From: Megalobrama amblycephala
Taxonomy: Eukaryota; Chordata; Actinopteri; Cypriniformes; Xenocyprididae
NCBI RefSeq assembly: GCF_018812025.1
Contig: NC_063057.1
Span: 14,842,963 to 14,906,962, forward strand
Reading direction: 5' to 3'
Length of the DNA stretch: 64,000 nucleotides
Of the stretch, positions 1 through 21,297 are shown piece after piece. Numbering within the stretch: position 1 is the stretch's first letter; every line of letters starts with the position of its first letter. The position numbers and the translations under genes were made by a program. The notes under the pieces are model-generated. The model saw only the letters and a program-made list of their open reading frames with translations, had not been told where the DNA came from and did no database searches.

Positions 1-2750
1 TCTCTTTTGTGATGGTGGACGTCTATCCATACGGTGCAAATGACTGCTACCAAGATATCAACCATGCTGATATAATCTCATCAGAGAAGGCACCATAAGG
101 GGTAATTAGATCTCAGAATGACAGATGCTGCCCCGTACACAGCATCAGAGCACTGCAATGAAAGCCTAAACTTGCCATCAAGACCTTCATGTTCTTAACA
201 GCTTCATAGCTCAATACCAGAACTACATCAGAAGCTCGTGGGCACTCTGGCAAACCTCCAGGATCAAATGACCTCCCCAGCCCTCGTCCAAGCCATAGCT
301 GTCAATCATCCTCGCCTGGCAGAGGGTCTCTTAGGTCACTATTGTGCTCCCACTGCAGTGGGATCTCGTATGAGCTAACATGGGGAGTGCAGCATCTGTA
401 CTGACACCTGTTTCTAGAGCCTTCCCGTCTGTCATGAATGGCCAGAATCACAAAAGGCATTTGCAGCAGCCATAGAGGACGACTACATCTCACAGAGCCA
501 CAGTGTCTCTCCTTGTCTTGCCTCCACAGTAGTGCGAGCAGAAATTCGCTCTGTTTCAAAGGCAGTAGGCAGCGAGTCACCATGCTAGGTTTTGGAACAG
601 AGCTTCTGAGGTCTGGAGAGCTTGATTAAGACCTTTCCCTCACCACCCGTGCTGTGATGGGCCGTAACAGGATTGTCCTCATTAGCGCTGTTCTCAATGG
701 AAGGGGAACCAGTGGGATGTGGACTCCATCATAAGGGAGACAGACAAAAGACCCTACTCAATGAGAACACTAAGACGTGATTGAGGAGAATACTGTATCA
801 TGACCCATATTGTGTCAAGATGTGTAGCGACGCTGCATTGAAGAGGAAAACTGAATATTTATGACAGATAATGCCTGCCTCCCACCCCGATGGTGGATTG
901 TTCTTCGAGAAGCAAATCCCTGGGTGGGATGTTAGCCAAAGAGAATGAAGCCGGTGAGAGGAGAACTAATGAAGACTGGCAAAGCTGTGTGAGAGGAGGA
1001 AAGCTAGCTTTAAGACCCGTCATAAATGTTATAAGGAATAAGCTTAAATCTCATAAAATGACAGAGTCACTTACAATGATTTTATAAATATATATATATA
1101 ATATATGAAATGCCAAGACAAGTGTGTGTCCAGCTCTTCCAGTGTAGACGAGAAAATGAACAGTTTTTATCATTGACTTAGCAAATCGCTAATTATTGTT
1201 CTAAATTAAAACAATAGTTTTAATCAGTTATTTATTGCTAATTACTATACACTGGCTGTATACATATATACAAAATATCACTGTCCACCAAGTAGTTTTG
1301 TTATCTCTTTTGAATTTTGCATGAATATATACATTCTTCACATAAACTGCTGACACATACAGTCTACTTCAGAGACTGTAAAGAAACCAGAGACACTCCC
1401 ACAAGATAGAAGTGCCCAAGACCACTGTTGCCAACACATGGGCAGCACCTTCAAGAAGAATCCCAAAGCCAACTGTGGCAGAACTGAGCTTGAGTGAAGG
1501 AATAAGGGTGTGAATCTGAGTAGGTCACAGAGTGAAAACTGTGATATAGTGAGTCTGTGATGCACCCGAGTTGTGAGGCCTCCCCCAGGGTAAAGCACTT
1601 AAGCTCTGTATGCCTCAGTCCAACCAGCTGTCTGACACACGGCACACACCTCAAAATGAGAGGAAAAGTGGCAACTACCCCAGGGCAGCAACCTTGAAAT
1701 ATACATGCCTTCCCCTTCATGATGGCAAAAGCTTGCAGACGTGGAGAGAACAAACAAGAGAGCTATGATTGAGGGAAAATTTGAAGAGTGAAAGAGGAGG
1801 TAGAGAAGGAGAATGGGAGGGCTCTGAATCCACTTTAAGATTCTGAGGAAAGATTCAAGGAATATGAGAGAGAAAGATATATTTAAGGAAAAGGTCATTT
1901 TCTCATGGCTCAGTGGCTGCGGAGGCCTAGCAGGTGCAGGCAGCACTGCCAATTATCTGTATTATCCCTATCCTCCTCCTTTATCTCCATGTACTTGGTC
2001 ATGTGACAACAAAGGACGAAATGTTTAAGGAAAACGGCCTTCATTAGCCTTTGACACAATGAGCTGCAGGAGGCCAGATCCAGTCGATGGCGACTGCTGA
2101 GATTGACGGAGGGAAACGTATCCTGAGCCCTTCCTCTTATGCAACAGGCATGTGGTTGAGCTCCAGGTCTGTTCTCTTCCCTCTCCAAACAGGCATCAGG
2201 CTCAGCCGTGGCTCAAGGCCGGAGTGAGAGCGGGCAACAGGCCTTCACACATGTTTATCCAGCCCTGGCCGCCCCACGGTCCAGCTATTGTACTGCTGAG
2301 CGGGACAGAATGGGCTTGCAGGGGTGTCCGGGCGTCTAGAATGACCAGCCCAGCAGGAGGGATGAGAGGCCAGACAGGCTGCTTTATTTCTGCCCTGCCT
2401 GATATTCATGGAGCTTTATTCCGCTCAGATAGCTCTGGCCTCCTGCTGCCAGACTAGCCAAAGGGAAAGATACCTGCTCCGAGCCTTATACGCTATCGGA
2501 AAAGGCACAAAGCGGTGGTGGTAGCTAGACTTCGGGTTCAAGGACCAAGGACCTTCAGAAGCTGGCATACAAAGCACTTGAAATGCAACAATGAAGTGAG
2601 GCATGGAGAATTGAAGGCATTGTGCCAGCTTGCTAGAGTTATGGGTATTCAACCAAAAGAACATCAAAACCAGTACATACAAAGACTATTAGCTCTGGAT
2701 GGTAAATGTACACAGGTGTTCCAGCCTAATACGCATCCACAAACACATAC
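1..2750 (-). other. sox5 intron 9 (open at the left edge)
   Basis: The intron starts with donor GTATGT at 2750 and runs off the window. I searched the minus strand for the expected next exon (beginning DEVAQPLNLS) and did not find it. Positions 190-620 have a codon-like look on the plus strand (see findings) but no identified gene. 2.1-2.46 kb is non-repetitive and moderately GC-rich. Confidence 0.85.
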
Positions 2751-2900
2751 CTTGGGCTTTGGTGGTGGGGTGCTTCTGTTTTTCTCGCTCTGGCCGCTGG
2801 TGGGCGAGAGTGTTCCGGTTGCCAGGTTGGCCTGAGGCACTGTGCTGTGTTTGGCCCCCGGAGACACCTGCATGGCAGCTAACTGAGCTGCATACAACTG
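2751..2900 (-). CDS. sox5: sox5 coding exon 9 ([17 protein letters not shown] segment)
   Basis: The 150-base exon encodes residues 335-384, [17 protein letters not shown] followed by a less conserved stretch and [34 protein letters not shown] is shared by SoxD proteins, and STPPPKPK corresponds to remembered Sox5 NSPPPKSK. It is the last exon in the window. The donor GTATGT at 2750 opens intron 9, and the family continues DEVAQPLNLS and eventually the HMG box in exons off the left edge. The acceptor sits in a run GAGCAGCAG with three in-frame AGs. Start 2900 is chosen because it gives LQLQ-QLYAAQ as in other Sox5 proteins. Confidence 0.95.
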
Positions 2901-12016
<9,116 letters not shown>

Positions 12017-15000
12017 TCAACCAAAGTCCTAGACTCCACTTCAGACCACACACAGTTTGATCACTGAACATCTGAGGCCATATTGGACATAAATTGGTCC
12101 AAATCTATGGTTGATAAAGGCAGAACAGCCTGTGGTTGGTTGCTTTACATGTTGATTAGACTTCTTGTCTAAGTGGACGTTTTCTGGCCAGAATAAGCTG
12201 CATGGTGGACCACACTTTGGCGATGTACACACTGCAGCTAAATCCAGTTGTTAATTCACCTTTTAGTGCTTAATTCTGTTCTGTACACAGTTCAGTTCAG
12301 GAGTGACAACTGCATTGACAAAAATTCTATGCAGTGTCTACAGAACAGAACTGAACAACTAGTTGTTAATGGTATGAGAGATATGTATATACGTATATAG
12401 AAATACGTATTTTAATGTGCATCAGAGATCTCTCGTCTGTATGTGTGGTGCAAGAAATCACAGGGAAAGCGATATGAGCCTGACTCGTGTTGCCAGAACT
12501 TGCAAGCAAATCAGCAAACAAGAACAAGCCCATAAAAAAGAAAATAAATGGAAATGCTTTGTGCTGAAAAAGACCGAAATATCACGACCCACACCTGTGC
12601 ACTTTAATAACTCCATAAACTTAATAGTTGTATGAGCCAACAACCCCAAAAATGCTTATAATAAGTGGACATGGCAACACTGCAAGCGCACTCAGCTGAA
12701 ACAGCCTTAAAGCATAAACAAAACACAATGCCTTCGTCAACTATGCTTTAGTTAAAATTGCTGAACGCAACAAGTCTTTTGTTTCTGTAATATTACTTTT
12801 GTCAGAATAGTGGAAACTAAAAATGTGAGATGCCAAAATGTTGCTATGGTTATCACGGTGTCAATCATTGCAGTTTCGGGAGTGATGTTCATGTTCCGTA
12901 CACACATGGAATTATAACTTAGGGGACTCACTCCCACATTTAAATGAGGTTGTCTCTCCTGAAACTTTACAGCGTATACGTGGCTTTTATATCTGGCTAC
13001 ACTATTCCCCTTGCTAGCCAGTTTATTCCTAGGATGAGTTCAAAGACTCTACTTGTCCAGCAACTGTCACCTGAGGACAAGTGATGTATAGATGAGTGGC
13101 TTTTGGGGTAGCTGGTGCCCTTGACGTCTTGTCACGTGAAGGAGCTTCTTCACGATCTGGCAACAGCTGGCCACCATTTCTGCAGAGCACCATGCTCGGC
13201 ACCTCGCCACACCACTTCACAAGGTTTCCAGAATTAAGAAAGGGAAGAAAGAGGGGGAAAAAAACAAGCCAGAGACTTTGGCAAAGGGAGAGTCTTGAGA
13301 CACACAGGCCCAAAGAAGAAGAGGACAGATGGTTCTACTGACGAGAAAAACACAAAGGCTCCAAAAGTGACAATACTATGAAAGTGACATGCTCTAAGAG
13401 GAAAGGAGGCACTTGTTAAGATAAACAGAGGTTAAAAAAAATGTATCTCTCTCCTCTTCTATCTCTTTAGTCTCAGTAGCATGTCAGAGTTTTTAAATTC
13501 CAACCACAGAGCAATCATTCCTCCATTTTGGTTAACCACAAACGGCAGGCCTCCTGTTCCCAGATCAGGAGGCAGTGGCGTTTTATTGTTGCGTTTCGAC
13601 AGGACCCCCCACGGGCTGGTGCAGCTCTAACTTCCAGTTCTAATTGGACATATGCTTCTCTGGTTTTGCCTGCGTCTTCTCAGCGCGAGCTAAAGCTCTG
13701 TGGTCACAATACCATGTGCTAGCCAACACGCATGCGTGTGTTTGTGTTCTCCAGTGGTTTTGAGCATGGAGTGTTTTTGTGGCAAATTACAAGCACACGC
13801 TCTTCTCTTAAACGCATAGACATGTAAGCAAGTGTGTGTGGGAGCATATGGAATTAGAGGCTCGTGGATCTCCTCAAAGCGTTCGAACACACCGTCATGC
13901 TGTTCTCTATTCAATCAACATAGCAAATAGCATTACCCACGCAGAGTAGGTGAGGCTGATATTGACATTTTCAGGCCAGTTATTGCCGTTTGATGCATCC
14001 AGTTGACATGTATCATGAACTACAGAACAATAGGAGTGAACTTTACAATTGCTTTCAAAGGAGATTTAAATTTGAAGGCCTTGAACAGTTGGCATCACTT
14101 GCAAAACATCTCTTGCATTGGCTGTGGCCAGGAACACATGCCGTGTTTAAAAGTAGAGGGCTGAAACAAAGTGGACTCAGGGTTAAAGACAAATATTCTT
14201 GAACTGGGACAACGTGCCTCAACTGTAGGGATTGGATTGGTAACAGCTAAACTAGTAATAGTTTAGGGAAAACATGAATAGAGGACTTCTCTTATTGTCT
14301 TTGTCATAAGTAACACACTATTAAAACTTGTTGAATATTGCAGAAAGCTTATGACAAAAGTGTCAACTCCAGCTGCAAGCTCTATAACGGTTTATTAATC
14401 AGCCAACAGCTGGCTGTGGAATTCCATACTGGCTCTTTGAACTGTCTGGTCAGAAGAATGGCTTACTTGAAAAGCTTTTAAACCTTTGAGAAAGCATAAG
14501 AGTATGTCAGATAACTGGCTCGGAAATGGGTTTCAGAACTGACATCTAAAAACAATATGATGATACTTGTTTTAAAATAAGACAAAATAGTCTCTTGTGA
14601 ATTGTCATATAGACCAGCTCCACAATAAAGACAGTACAAATACAACATACATAATTTATCTTAACTATTTATCTATTTATAAATAAAACCTACAGCAAAT
14701 ACAACTAGAACCTTAAGAACTCTCTAATCAGCCACAAGAAAAATAGATGGTGGACAGGAAAAAAAAAGGATAACACAAACAAGAGCGTGGCTAACTTTGC
14801 AACTTTCTTAGTTAATAAGAAAAGAGAGATTGAGAGTGAAAGAGCAAGAAAAAAATGTTGAAAGAAACAAACGGAAAGGGAAAAAGTGGAAAGTTGGCAC
14901 AAAACTGAGTCAGAGCCTCTCGCCAGGCGGCACAGCTTGAACCTAAAGCTTTTTGAACATAATGAAGATGTGCAGATAATTAACATATGCAGTGTGAACA

Positions 15001-16240
15001 GGTTTGCTGGCACGGAGGAGAGAAAAACTCTAAGGTAGAGCTATTATTAGGGAGTAATTTGCTCTAAGAAGTAAATGAGTGAAACAATAGCTGCCAGCAT
15101 TGACAATATGGCTCACATCTGAGAATGTGTGCAAGAACGGTGGTTAAGAACGAGTCCCACCGCTAAAATCTGTTTCCAGCCATATGCTCCGGCAATTAAA
15201 GGCGGGCCTCAGTGACCTCGCGCTGAAGAGGGGACACATAGCCATATAACTAATAATTAATTTGCGCCTGCATAGCAGCGTTAGCACACACGCACTATAC
15301 TTGCAGACTGGCACTTAATATTAGCCCCGTGGATGTGGGCATAGGCCATTAACTTTTACAGAGTGCCTGCGACAACTGCCAGTCTGGTGCAGGCATCAGT
15401 ACGAAAGGACAGTCCCTGGTGGATATGATTGAGATTGCGCACACACTCAAACAAACATGCAGCTTTTGCATACATGGATGTACTTCCTGCTTATTAAGTG
15501 TCTCGGCTTATTATATACCTGGTTAAACATTGATGGCTAAAAAAGGAAGCTGTCAATGTTATCTTGTTCAAGAGAGTGTTACTTCACAACAATTGTAAGG
15601 CGTCACCTTAGGGTGTGCTATCAGGGACCTAATACAGTGCAACAGTTACTGTCGCTGTTTCAGCAACTTTGGTGTTTTTTTTTTTTTTTTAGTATTGTTC
15701 CCATTAATTTCGTCCATTGGGATTTCAGACAAACCAACACGCTCTTTCATTGAGTGACAGCATTATAAAGTTTAATTTGTAAACAAGATATTTAAAAACT
15801 TGAGTAAAAGACAAGTGTCTTTTATGATGCAATGAATTATGCATGCCATGAAACACTTTGAACAATGCAATCCAAAAAGTAAAATGTAAAAATATACAAT
15901 TATAATGATTGATTATATTTATAAAATACAATAATTTTGAAAGTGTATTTTTGCAAATAATTTTTGCAATAAAGTTACCTGAGGATAGAGGTAGTATACT
16001 CTATAGGAGTTCACTGCTGAGTTCTCGTTTCCATCGTAACAACGACTTGGATTGTTGGATGCAAGTAACAGCTCTCTTTAGGATTATGGGCAGTTTAGTT
16101 ATAGACCAGGAATGTTGGACTTAAACATGATTTTTTAATTAAGCTGAAAAATCACACTGACTTGTGGCTACACAAACATTTATTATTAGCTAATCTCGGC
16201 TCTCCAGTAGGTTTGTCTTTATACATTACCTTTAAAAATC

Positions 16241-16245
<5 letters not shown>

Positions 16246-16324
<79 letters not shown>
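16246..16324 (+). repeat. compound (CT)16(TA)24 microsatellite
   Basis: A perfect CT run passes directly into a perfect TA run. It lies in sox5 intron 6. Confidence 0.95.
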
Positions 16325-16327
<3 letters not shown>

Positions 16328-16599
16328 TACAGTCAGACATCCGACTGTTGCTCTATATAAGCGGGTGGGATTTGAAGTCTAGACCAATAGAGAGTTGCTT
16401 CAAGGTCATGTGGCTTTACCCCTAATGCTTGATCTCTCTTCTCCATGCCTGATCGCGGTTTCCAGACAAACGTGGCATTTCTAAACCCCACCAAAACAAC
16501 AACCCTGCTCTTTCAAATCGCTAACGCATGTCCATTTTCTCACTCATGCCCTTCGTTCTTTTTTTTTTCTTTTTTCAAGTATGCCTCTCATTTTTTTCC

Positions 16600-16830
16600 A
16601 GCGAACGGTCCTTTTCCGTGAGCCAAGGGCACCTTTGGCTGATTAGTGGCTAATGAAATTGAGTGGCGAGCCTGTGTCTGCACAGCCAGCCTTTTATTAG
16701 GCCCCCATTAGGTGTGAGTGCAGGAGGTGCGTCAGCCGCCCGCTGTAGGTGGGCATAACGCAGGGCCCATCTGCTCCTCTGCCTGTGTGTCCTTCCTCAA
16801 ATAGCTCCCATTAGCTGCCAACCACCGGGC
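16600..16830. promoter_or_regulatory. candidate conserved non-coding element
   Basis: A GC-balanced, repeat-free block with clustered ATTA cores: GCTGATTAGTGGCTAATGAA, TTATTAGGCCCCCATTAGG and CTCCCATTAGCTGCC. The position deep in a developmental-regulator intron makes an enhancer plausible but unproven. Confidence 0.3.
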
Positions 16831-18783
16831 TGAGAGAAGCCTTCCCCACACACTCAAACACATGAAGACACGCATACACGGGCACACACCAGGCTGTTAT
16901 ATGCTGCTCAGGGCCAGTCGCTTAGGTAACACACAGTTGTTCGGTGGTTGGAGAGGAAGTAGAGGTGGAAATGGACACGTATAACACTTTGTATCTGTTA
17001 ATTTCTCTCCTTTCGGCTTCCTTGTTTAGCACTTTGAAGAATTTTTTGTGCATGCCTACTTTTGAGGTTGAACTTCCTACATCATTCTCTGTCTTGCTCA
17101 ATGTCTTGTTGATCCTGTAGCAAACCTTTACTTACAAATAAGTGTTGAATGAGCATGTCTGTCTGACACATTATTCTCCCTGTCTCTCTCTTGCTGTTTT
17201 CTTTCTAGGAAAACTGAACAGGTAATAGAATCAGAACAAGCACACAGACACAAATATTCCTTGTTTTCATGAAAAATAAACATTTCCGTATTTTTAATGG
17301 CAAAATGACATTGTAAAGTTGGAGTCAATCTATAAAAATCTATTTACAGATGCCACAAAAACGTACCGATTAAACATGCAATTTTGTTATTTTAATTTGA
17401 ACTTAATATGCAGAATCAACTTTAAGTGAGTAATTTGTAGGTTGAGTTTCTTGACACGTGCACACTAAAGTCCTATCAAAAAAACAACTGATAATGCTAA
17501 TGGTGCAGAAATTACATAATTCACCTTTACGAACTCTGAAATGCCACCTGAAATATTCTTAATAATAAGAATAAGGGCTCATATCAATCGGGAACATGTG
17601 TTGGGCGACCCCCCCTCTTCCATAATCCCTATCGTCATTCGCAGCGCTGCACAAAGCCCAGTTCACACAACCAGTGCGGCCACTTCATGCAGGAAAAACA
17701 CCAATTACATTCATTTAGGTATAATGAGACAAATTAAACAATTACACAGCCAATTGGGTTAGCCGCTCCTGTGCACAGGACCTGGTCTAACTCTGATGAG
17801 CTAACGCTCCTGTTGTCTTTTTTTCTCCTCAACCGTTTTCTTTTTAACTCTCATTCCGTGGGAAAACGAATTTACGATCTCAAGGAGGCACTGACGCATG
17901 GCAAATGAGTCTGATTGAGTTATGAAGCGATCATGCTGTGTTTGACATGTATAAGATACTGCCGTGGAAGCTCTTTATTAGGTTAGATTTCCCGAAATGT
18001 AGGTTGACTCTAATATGTGTTTTATAAGCAGCCACCGGTTTCTGTCGCCACGGTGTCTGAAGACTTAAACCAGTTAGTTTGCTAAAACACGTGACGGCAG
18101 TGCTCGTTTTGTTAGCTGTGGCTAATGCCGTTGTACTAAATGACTGTCGTTCTACGACAAATTAGTCTGCAAAAAACAGCTCCTCATGGGAGGTCTGGCT
18201 ACTTGCGTTAACTGCCACTTTGACAGCGGAGGAGCCTCATCTCGGCCCCTGCGCTGGCTAGCGGAAATTTTCTAACACCAGCGCGATGCCCCGCAGAGCC
18301 GGAGGAGGTGTGCTGAAAGGAGGCTGCTAATGAGAGAAAGCGAACAGACAGCGGGAAAGTGTTAGAGTACAGCGGAGCACAGGAGGAGGTTGGACCAGTG
18401 GGCAGCTCCTAGCCATAGCGCCCACAGGTCTTTCTCAACATTACACCTCTTGTTAAGCATGGAAATGCATTATATGTATCCTGCATTTCATGTCTCATGC
18501 TTCTCCATGGTTCTCGGCAGGTGTATTCTTTCATCCAAAAGAGCCTGTCTTCCTGGTTGGATAACCGTCAGGGGTGCTGAGTGGAGACACAGCTTTAATA
18601 GGAATGAAACAGTGTGTATGCATGTTACCCCCAAGAGCCTAAAGAAGTGGCCCCACACTGAGAGGTATATATGTGTTAAGTGTGTGCATATTTCAGGAGA
18701 GAACTAACTCTTCAAGGAGTTTTGAATGCGCTGCAGGAACGGAATTCAGTTGAAATGTCCATGTAGGTTCTACAGGCCCTTCA

Positions 18784-19052
18784 CTTTAAAGTCAACATGA
18801 AACAGCATTAGCAAGCCATTTGACTTTCATGAGACTTTTTTTTTTAACCTGAGTAAAACAGATTATTTGACGAGGATAAAGGCAAAAAAGTGATGTCAAA
18901 GAGATGATGTCAGCCAAAAAGGAAAATGATAAAAGAAACATTTTTGTTGTTGTTTCAAATGACATGTATTGAATAATTGTTCAAAATAAGACCAGGAAAA
19001 TTGTATAAAAAAGGTAAATAGGATAAATTTTCATTTCATGTTGACTTAAAAG
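18784..19052. mobile_element. short inverted-repeat element (MITE-like)
   Basis: The ends are inverted copies: left CTTTAAAGTCAACATGAAA and right TTTCATGTTGACTTAAAAG. The 269-base interior is AT-rich without an open frame. This is the structure of a non-autonomous DNA transposon; the family is not named here. Confidence 0.65.
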
Positions 19053-19650
19053 CTTATTTTCCTTCTTTTGAACAAGGAATCCTTTTCTTGACCTCAGTAA
19101 CATCTTGTAATAAACTCTAAACATACTCTAAAAGTTCAGGACTGCTATATTTGTCTCTGACGCAAGTGTTTGCTCAGAGTATGTTAGCGGCCTGTGTGTT
19201 AGACACAAGTCAAATGTGTGCTTTTCAGGAGGTGATTTAGGGCTAATATATGATTGGCCCATAACAAGGGTCTCCTCCTCTCGCCCCCCTCCTCCTCCTC
19301 CGTGTTGACTGTGAGAAACTATTGTTCCACTAGGCTGAATGGAGAAGTGCTTGTTTGGGAAAAGGTTGCAAAGTCATGGGAAAAAGAAGCTTTGTTTCTG
19401 TGAGCGACGAGCGGGGCTAGAAAAACCCAAGCGGACGTGTTTTGGGGACTGACGCACACACAGCTGCTACTAACATACATAAGGACATGAGCTGATACAG
19501 ATTTTGAAATAGACACAGATAAGTCTCACATACACATATTCAGGCTAAGCTGTGTAGTATGAACATGTTACACACAAACAAACACAGCTGCAACACACAC
19601 ACACAGTCAGGCACTAAAAGAGAATGGCAGGGGTCCAGCGGACGGCAGTG

Positions 19651-19651
19651 A

Positions 19652-19707
<56 letters not shown>
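19651..19707 (+). repeat. compound (TC)n(GT)n microsatellite
   Basis: About ten TC units are followed by about eighteen GT units, in intron 6. Confidence 0.95.
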
Positions 19708-19710
<3 letters not shown>

Positions 19711-20363
19711 AGTCTCAGTGTGATGTGGCTTCCTGGCCAAAACTGCCGGAGTCCCTCTCAAGGCTAAGTCTCATTTTATCAACCAAATTAGAATCATCTC
19801 ATCTCCTCTTGCACACAAAGCCTTTATTCGCTTCACACCTGCACACACAAAGAAGGCCAGTGTCTCTCTGCCCCATGTATAAGTCAGCTGGGACAAACCC
19901 ATCAAAAAGTGTCTGTTTAGTTTTCCACATGCTTCTTGCCATCAGGACATTACCTACACATTTATTTAAAAGATCATACGATCATACTAACAAGTTGATT
20001 TGCATAAGTGATATGACTGAATACATATTCTTTTCCAAAACATATTGCACTGCTTATCTACTGCCTATATAGGCAGCATATTACCCCAAATGGAACCTCT
20101 TTAGTGATTTGAGACGCTCTTCATTGGCAGCTATTTTGAGGACCACACAAATAGCTAGCAGCTGACATGCTATTTAACCTAAAAGCTTTGTCAAAAAAAG
20201 AGTCTGTTTTTCGAAGTGCATGGAAGAATTGTTTTCAAATGTTAACATAGCTAAGCTAACTACATGATTATCTTTAAGAATATGCAGCATGCACAAATTT
20301 GGGGGAAAATTTTCTTTTTTTTTGTGAAACTATATAATAATATTTATAATCAATGTTTCTTAA

Positions 20364-20834
20364 AGGGTTAGTTCACTCAAAAATGAAATTTCTGTCATTA
20401 GTTACTTACCCTTATGTTGTTCCAAACTTGTAAGACCTTCTTTGAAACACAAATTAAAGATATTTTTTGATGAAATCCGAGAGGTTTTTTATCTCCCATA
20501 GAAAGCAACGAAATGACCACTTTCAAGACCCAGAAAAGTAGTAAAGACACCATTAAAATAGTCAACGTGGCTGCAGTGGTTCAACCTTAATGTTTTGAAG
20601 CGATGAGAATATTTAAACAAAAACTTTTTTTAAACAATTTAATCTCTAAAATTGTCACATTGACTGTATTAATGATGTCTTTACTTCTTTTCTGGACCTT
20701 GAATATGGTCATTTCATCGGATTTCATCAAAAATATCTTAATTTGTGTTCTGAAGATAAGCGAAGGTCTTACAGGTTTGGAACGACATGAGGGTTAATAC
20801 TTAATGAAATTTCATTTTTGGGTGAATTAACCCT
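20364..20834. mobile_element. palindromic non-autonomous DNA transposon flanked by TTAA
   Basis: The element starts AGGGTTAGTTCACTCAAAAA and ends with the inverted form (TTTTTGGGTGAATTAACCCT). Both arms continue as diverged inverted copies, for example GTAAGACCTTC versus GAAGGTCTTAC and TTTTTGATGAAATCCG versus CGGATTTCATCAAAAA. TTAA flanks both sides (20360-20363 and 20835-20838). This fits a TTAA-target superfamily such as Kolobok or piggyBac. The family is abundant in cyprinids as I remember. Confidence 0.8.
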
Positions 20835-21228
20835 TTAAATCCGTCAGTAATCTTGGATAATTTTTTTCAGCTGAGTTTGTCATAATGCATTCAGGATTGA
20901 GATCTCTACAGTATTTCAGAAGGCAACATAATGTTGCTTCTTACCCTTTGGACCAATCATTGTCTTCAGTTGTGTAGCTACATTTTGACTGTTCTAGAAA
21001 AAGGACTATGAGAATGGACTCTGCATACTAGCACTGATGCTTGTCTGTGATTGGCTGACTGTGAGGTTGATTGCTGATTGGTGGACTAGAATGTTTGATT
21101 GTCATGAAACCCCACAGTCATTGTGACAAGTGACTCGCACTGCGACATCTCGCAAACAAAACTGTTCAAAAGCAAAAAAGCAAAACATGTACAAGTTTAC
21201 AAGTGGACATGCACATATATAGACTCAC

Positions 21229-21297
21229 CTGGATCTGTTGCTGCAGGAGGTTGATTTTGTGTTGTTGCTGCAGAAGTTGCTGCTGTTGTCGTGCAAT
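21229..21297 (-). CDS. sox5: sox5 coding exon 6 (Q-box)
   Basis: The small 69-base exon encodes residues 242-264, beginning [18 protein letters not shown] and ending QQQIQ. It is the heart of the glutamine-rich Q-box that extends the coiled coil, and is almost identical across SoxD proteins. Both ends are phase 0, so skipping would be frame-neutral and remove exactly 23 residues of coiled coil. The acceptor is TGTCCGCAG and the donor is GTGAGT. Introns on either side are about 1.6 kb (toward exon 5) and 9.3 kb (toward exon 7). Confidence 0.95.

Noticed and set aside
1..2750. Next sox5 exon (DEVAQPLNLS and beyond)
   Set aside because: Looked for on the minus strand and not found; it must lie beyond the left edge.
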